The position numbers and the translations under genes are program-made. The notes under the pieces were generated by a model. The model searched no databases. It was not told where the DNA came from and saw only the letters and a program-made list of their open reading frames with translations. Below are positions 6,942-10,000 of a stretch of 10,000 nt of DNA, one piece after another. The stretch is from the NCBI RefSeq assembly GCF_020216685.1, contig NZ_JAIWNS010000016.1:1-10000 (forward strand), written 5' to 3'. Positions within the stretch are counted from its first letter, which is position 1. Each line of letters starts with the position of its first letter. This stretch comes from Methanospirillum hungatei. Lineage in GTDB: Archaea > Halobacteriota > Methanomicrobia > Methanomicrobiales > Methanospirillaceae.

Positions 6942-7044
6942 AACAGTATTTTTCCCTCTCCGGTGATGAACCACACGGAAGAATTGATGAATATCTTTAA
7001 TGCACTCCGCGGGCAATCATGTGATACCGGAATCAGGATGATCT
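6942..7044. promoter_or_regulatory. Divergent promoter region between the membrane protein and the TPR gene
   Basis: A single A/T-rich patch, GAATATCTTTAAT (6989-7001 region), sits centrally and can be read as a TATA-like element in both directions. On the minus strand it would give a start near 6962 and a short leader containing GGAGAGGG before the ATG at 6941. On the plus strand it would give a start near 7020 and a leader holding AGGA eight bases before the ATG at 7045. A shared element would link expression of the two genes. This is inference from spacing. Confidence 0.4.
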
Positions 7045-7782
7045 ATGGTCGATACTATCAGTGATAAGGAGGCAGAACGCTGGAAGTCTGAAGGTATCCG
7101 CTATGCCACAAATCAGAAATTTGAAGAAGCAATTCAGTATTTTGAGAAGGCATCCGCACTAAATCCGGTTGATGAGGATATATATTTCCAGAAAGGCCTT
7201 GCGTATATGAACCTTATCCGGTACCAGGAAGCAGTTGAGGCCTTTGAGGAAGCCCTCAAATTAAACGATAAAGATCCCCGGTACTGGCTCTATATGGGAA
7301 TTAACTACTTTTTTATGGGCCGGTATAGTAAGGCAATTCCCTGTTTTAACATGGTCCTTGAGATAGATCCGACCAATCTTCATGCATTAAGCAACAAAGG
7401 TTCTGCTCTTGCAGAGATCAACAGACACCAGGAATCTGTCGAATGTTTTGACCGGATACTCGAACTCATACCTGGCGATGTCAATGCACTCTTTAATAAA
7501 GGGATCAGCCTGATGAAACTGAATGACTATAAATCTGCAATCGGATGCTTTAAAGAGATACTAAAGCAGGATGCACAGGACTCCGATGCATGGTTTGAAC
7601 TTGGAAACTGTCTTTCAAAGACTGATAACTGCAAAGAGGCAATCAAGTGTTTTGACCGGGTTATCAGGATTGAGCCTAACCATGCGGAAGTGTATGACGC
7701 AAAGGTGGAATGCCTCCGGAGTCTTGGCCTGAATGATGAGGCAGATGAACTCATTGCAAAACGCGAGATGGACGACTGGTAA
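7045..7782 (+). CDS. TPR-repeat protein
   Basis: The 245 residues are almost entirely tetratricopeptide repeats. About six 34-residue units run from residue 10 to 213, each with the usual pattern of an aromatic or bulky residue, Gly at position 8, Tyr/Phe at position 11, Ala at position 20, and Pro at the end (Asn-Pro 40-41, Asp-Pro and Glu-Pro later). A final helix and an acidic/basic cap, ending in MDDW, follow. There is no signal peptide, membrane segment or catalytic domain, so it is a cytoplasmic scaffold that binds peptides or other proteins; the partner is unknown. AGGA precedes the ATG. Such stand-alone TPR proteins are numerous in Methanomicrobiales. The divergent neighbour is a membrane protein with which it may share a promoter, a weak hint of joint function. 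It ends 63 bases before purA. Confidence 0.88.
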   Translation: MVDTISDKEAERWKSEGIRYATNQKFEEAIQYFEKASALNPVDEDIYFQKGLAYMNLIRYQEAVEAFEEALKLNDKDPRYWLYMGINYFFMGRYSKAIPCFNMVLEIDPTNLHALSNKGSALAEINRHQESVECFDRILELIPGDVNALFNKGISLMKLNDYKSAIGCFKEILKQDAQDSDAWFELGNCLSKTDNCKEAIKCFDRVIRIEPNHAEVYDAKVECLRSLGLNDEADELIAKREMDDW

Positions 7783-7845
7783 GGTCCATCGATCACCCGA
7801 TAATCTAAATCTTTATTTCTCCCGTTCTCCTATGCAATAGGTTGG
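7783..7845 (+). promoter_or_regulatory. Probable purA promoter
   Basis: The 63 bases between the TPR stop and purA contain TCTAAATCTTTATTT (7804-7818), the only strong A/T patch and a plausible TATA element. Normal archaeal spacing would start transcription near 7838 and leave a leader of fewer than ten bases, TAGGTTGG, before the ATG at 7846. Only a weak ribosome site (AGG) is visible. The T-rich part may also end the TPR transcript. Confidence 0.42.
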
Positions 7846-8859
7846 ATGAGTTGTACAATAATCGTGGGCGGGAACTTTGGTGATGAAGGGAAAGGAAAGA
7901 TTGTTTCTCATGTTGCTCACCAGGATCGCCCGACAATAATCACACGGGGAGGGGTTGGCCCGAATGCGGGACATACTGTCATGGTCGGCGAGAAAAAATT
8001 CGGCGTCCGCATGTGTCCGTCAGGATTTGTCTATCCAGATGCCAGACTGATGATCGGAACCGGTGTGCTCGTAGATCCGCGTGTATTCAAGCATGAGATC
8101 GAGGTTCTCGGAGTTGAAGGACGGATATTCCTGGATAAGCGATGTGCTATCATTGAAGAAGCACATATCCAGGAGGATAAAACCAATACGCACCTTTCCA
8201 AAAAGGTCGGATCAACCGGTACCGGATGTGGCCCCGCAAACCGAGATCGTGCCATGCGGGTTGCAAGACTTGCGCGTGATATTCCTGAGCTGAGTTCATA
8301 TCTTGTGGATGTGCCACTTGAGGTGAATACCGCTCTTGACAAGGGTGAGAATGTGGTGATCGAAGGGACACAGGGCTTTGGAATCTCCCTGTACTTCGGC
8401 CATTACCCGTTCGTTACCAGTAAAGACACCTGTGCTGCACAGATGGCGGCAGATAATGGCGTCGGGCCGACCAGAGTGGATGATGTCATTGTTGTGTTTA
8501 AGGCATTTCCGACCAGAGTAGGAGAAGGTCCGTTCTCAACTGAGATGTCCAGTGAAAAGGCACATGAAAAGGGCATTCAGGAGTTTGGAACGGTTACCGG
8601 CAGAGAACGGCGTATCGGGACATGGGACGGGGAGATGGCCAGATATGCTGCTATGATAAACGGATGCACCCAGGCAGCTATCACCGGAATTGACCACGTG
8701 GATCCCTCCTGTTTTGGTGCAACCCAGTACTCACAGCTGACAAAGACTGCAAAGGATTTCCTAAAACAGGCCGAAGATGACATCGGGGCACCGATAACAC
8801 TCATCTCAACCGGACCTGAACTCTCCCAGATTATTGATATACGGGCTGAATACGAATGA
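7846..8859 (+). CDS. purA: Adenylosuccinate synthetase (short archaeal form)
   Basis: This 337-residue cytoplasmic enzyme joins IMP and aspartate, at the cost of GTP, to form adenylosuccinate, the first step from IMP to AMP. The GTP-binding loop reads GGNFGDEGKGKIV (8-20), with catalytic Asp13. The catalytic His is His42 in NAGHT; both lie at the positions known from the E. coli enzyme (Asp13, His41). Further marks are GTGVLVDP (70-77), GSTGTGCGPA (121-130) in the IMP site, IEGTQGFG (171-178), and TVTGRERRIG near 249-258. It is about 90 residues shorter than bacterial PurA, as is normal for archaeal members that lack some surface insertions. The next gene begins within its stop codon (ATGA). 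AMP made here is also what the AMP pathway leading to the nearby RuBisCO would consume, but the two units are separately transcribed. Confidence 0.95.
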   Translation: MSCTIIVGGNFGDEGKGKIVSHVAHQDRPTIITRGGVGPNAGHTVMVGEKKFGVRMCPSGFVYPDARLMIGTGVLVDPRVFKHEIEVLGVEGRIFLDKRCAIIEEAHIQEDKTNTHLSKKVGSTGTGCGPANRDRAMRVARLARDIPELSSYLVDVPLEVNTALDKGENVVIEGTQGFGISLYFGHYPFVTSKDTCAAQMAADNGVGPTRVDDVIVVFKAFPTRVGEGPFSTEMSSEKAHEKGIQEFGTVTGRERRIGTWDGEMARYAAMINGCTQAAITGIDHVDPSCFGATQYSQLTKTAKDFLKQAEDDIGAPITLISTGPELSQIIDIRAEYE

Positions 8860-9032
8860 AACGCGAATTATATGATATACTCTGCTGTCCGGTCTGCAAG
8901 GGTGACCTTGAACTGAAAGTGACAGAAGAGAATGACATTGAGATCATCACCGGCTCACTCATCTGCCATGCCTGTTCAGTTACATATCCGATAGAAGACG
9001 GGATTCCAAACCTTCTTCCCCAGAACATCTAG
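8856..9032 (+). CDS. Trm112-like zinc-ribbon protein (58 residues)
   Basis: A short gene starts at the ATG overlapping the purA stop (ATGA, 8856-8859) and ends at TAG 9030-9032. The product begins MKRELYDILCCPVCKGDLEL, with CPxCK typical of the Trm112 family, followed by a second knuckle CHAC (37-40) and the family's closing pattern YPIEDGIPNLLP (44-55). Cys10 or 11, Cys14, Cys37 and Cys40 would hold zinc. Trm112 proteins bind and stabilise S-adenosylmethionine-dependent methyltransferases acting on tRNA, rRNA and release factor; in archaea one Trm112 serves several partners. No methyltransferase gene lies beside it here. The start/stop overlap argues for translation coupled to purA. The homologous small bacterial family (UPF0434) is the alternative name; the fold is the same. 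Confidence 0.85.
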   Translation: MKRELYDILCCPVCKGDLELKVTEENDIEIITGSLICHACSVTYPIEDGIPNLLPQNI

Positions 9033-9039
9033 AACATCT
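9022..9039 (+). repeat. Tandem 9-base duplication AGAACATCT at the end of the Trm112-like gene
   Basis: AGAACATCT stands twice in a row (9022-9030 and 9031-9039), spanning the stop codon of the Trm112-like gene. The first copy supplies the last codons Asn-Ile and the T of TAG. Removing one copy would leave the reading frame ending in the same Asn-Ile followed by TGA, so the duplication is neutral for the protein. It lengthens the spacer to cobD. Confidence 0.8.
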
Positions 9040-9046
9040 GACACCG

Positions 9047-9967
9047 ATGATGATCCAACTACCGGTCCTTTTTTTTGCACTCCTGATCGACCGGGTGTGC
9101 GGTGATCCGAAGACCTCACTCCATCCGGTGGCCCTGATCGGCCAGGTCATTGGCTGGTGGGGAAGACCGGAACGATACCCGGAGCATTGGCACAGGTTTA
9201 TTGGTGTTATCGGATGGGTGGGAACAGTAATTCTCTTTACTCTGCCTTTTGCTCTCTTCCAGATGGCTGCACCGTGGTATGTATACCTGATAGCCGGCCC
9301 GTTTCTCCTCAAGATCTGCTTTGCCTGGAGAGCGCTGGAAGAGCATGCCAGGGCGGTCGCACAGGCAGCATCCAAGGATGAACGGGCACAGCAGGCCTCT
9401 CTTTTAGTCTCACGGGATACGTCAGTCCTGACCGAGGAGCAGACCCTCTCTGCCGCCTATGAGTCGGTTGCGGAAAATCTCAATGACAGCATCATCGCCC
9501 CCCTCTTCTGGTTTCTCATCCTTGGCCTTCCGGGTGCTGCAATGTACCGGGCGATCAATACCATGGATGCCATGCTGGGGTATACAGATAAGCGGAAAGA
9601 CCTGGGATGGTGTGCAGCCAGAATGGATGATATCTTCTCCTTCATTCCGGCACGAATATGCGGCCTTCTCCTTTTCATCCTGTATGCCTTGAAGGGAAGA
9701 ATCAGACCAGCATACGCAATCTTCATTCGTGACCGGAAAAAGAGACCAGGATTTAACGGAGGCATCCCCATGTCTTTGATAGCCGGAGGGGAGGGGATAC
9801 TCTTTGAAAAACCCGGAATGTACCGGATCGGAGAGGAGATTGTGACCCTTCGGGAGGCTGGTCCCTCGATAATCCGGACGGTTCGTCTTTCAACCCTCCT
9901 TTTTTGTTTGTTTGCCGGTATCGCACTAGTATTATTGGACGGTGCACCCAACATATACGGAATATGA
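9047..9967 (+). CDS. cobD: Adenosylcobinamide-phosphate synthase, CbiB/CobD family
   Basis: This 306-residue integral membrane protein catalyses the amide coupling of adenosylcobyric acid with aminopropanol (or its phosphate) in corrinoid biosynthesis. Family marks in order are an N-terminal membrane helix followed by DRVCGDP (15-21) and HPVALIG (26-32), VSRDTSVL near 121-128, ESVAENLNDSIIAPLFW around 139-155, a PGAAMYRAINTMDAMLGY stretch near 160-177, and ARMDDIFSFIPAR near 186-198. The usual NPNSG-type loop is replaced by RPGFNGGIPMS. Membrane segments lie near 5-14, 52-72, 76-92, 147-165, 199-212 and 281-298. Two adjacent ATG codons (9047 and 9050) are possible starts, and no good ribosome site precedes either, so translation may be coupled to the gene 14 bases upstream. 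Corrinoids are needed by the methanogen methyltransferase. Its stop overlaps the start of the next gene (ATGA). Confidence 0.92.
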   Translation: MMIQLPVLFFALLIDRVCGDPKTSLHPVALIGQVIGWWGRPERYPEHWHRFIGVIGWVGTVILFTLPFALFQMAAPWYVYLIAGPFLLKICFAWRALEEHARAVAQAASKDERAQQASLLVSRDTSVLTEEQTLSAAYESVAENLNDSIIAPLFWFLILGLPGAAMYRAINTMDAMLGYTDKRKDLGWCAARMDDIFSFIPARICGLLLFILYALKGRIRPAYAIFIRDRKKRPGFNGGIPMSLIAGGEGILFEKPGMYRIGEEIVTLREAGPSIIRTVRLSTLLFCLFAGIALVLLDGAPNIYGI

Positions 9968-10000
9968 TACTTGAAGACCTCCGGTTCGGCACCGAACTTA
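9964..10000 (+). CDS. Start of an unidentified gene, cut by the window edge
   Basis: An ATG at 9964 overlaps the cobD stop (ATGA) and opens a frame reading MILEDLRFGTEL to the window end. Only twelve residues are visible, too few to name it. The tight overlap suggests an operon partner of cobD, possibly another corrinoid gene, but that is context only. Confidence 0.55.
   Translation, partial: MILEDLRFGTEL

Noticed and set aside
6942..7016. N-terminal extension of the membrane protein from a TTG start
   Set aside because: It lacks a ribosome site, would use a rare start, and would cover the probable shared promoter patch.
2278..7820. The 12-mer ATCTTTATTTCT found both at 2278-2289 and 7809-7820
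   Set aside because: A pair of identical 12-mers is expected by chance in 10 kb, and the two copies are in opposite orientation relative to their genes.
1..10000. tRNA, rRNA, CRISPR array, insertion sequence or defence genes
   Set aside because: I looked on both strands and saw none; the gaps between genes are all about 120 bases or less.

Overview
The window reads as a methanogenic archaeon of the order Methanomicrobiales, most likely Methanospirillum or a close relative. This rests on gene content: a methyl-coenzyme M reductase (MCR) activation ATPase and a methanogenesis marker protein, an archaeal form III RuBisCO next to ribose-1,5-bisphosphate isomerase, a short archaeal-type adenylosuccinate synthetase, and moderate GC content. 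Genus assignment is inference; no rRNA or tRNA is present. The window is gene dense, with no insertion sequence, CRISPR array or prophage gene seen, and no gene-free gap longer than about 120 bases.

Layout. (1) 1-2230, minus strand: the component A2 ATPase gene (atwA) followed 11 bases later by a methanogenesis marker 3-type gene that runs off the left edge. Both belong to the ATP-dependent machinery that activates MCR. (2) 2322-3143, minus strand: a HAD-superfamily protein with a P-type-ATPase-like core and an altered first catalytic motif. (3) 3144-3261: a divergent control region with a 10-base direct repeat spaced 20 bases apart. (4) 3262-6253, plus strand: a tight three-gene operon, ribose-1,5-bisphosphate isomerase, form III RuBisCO and diaminopimelate epimerase. 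The first two genes catalyse consecutive steps, R15P to RuBP and then RuBP + CO2 to two 3-phosphoglycerates. (5) 6225-6941, minus strand: an unrecognised membrane protein, 3'-overlapping dapF, whose C-terminal half resembles a potassium-channel pore without the selectivity filter. (6) 7045-7782, plus strand: a protein made almost only of TPR repeats, divergent from the membrane protein. (7) 7846-10000, plus strand: purA, a 58-residue Trm112-like zinc-ribbon protein, cobD (cobinamide biosynthesis) and the first codons of a further gene. Two of the junctions are ATGA start/stop overlaps, so this is probably one transcription unit.

Most genes are housekeeping or core methanogen genes. The most unusual items are the filterless channel-like protein, the cyclophilin-like fold signature in the marker 3 protein beside atwA, the HAD protein lacking its second motif I aspartate, and the small Trm112-like gene linking purA and cobD.
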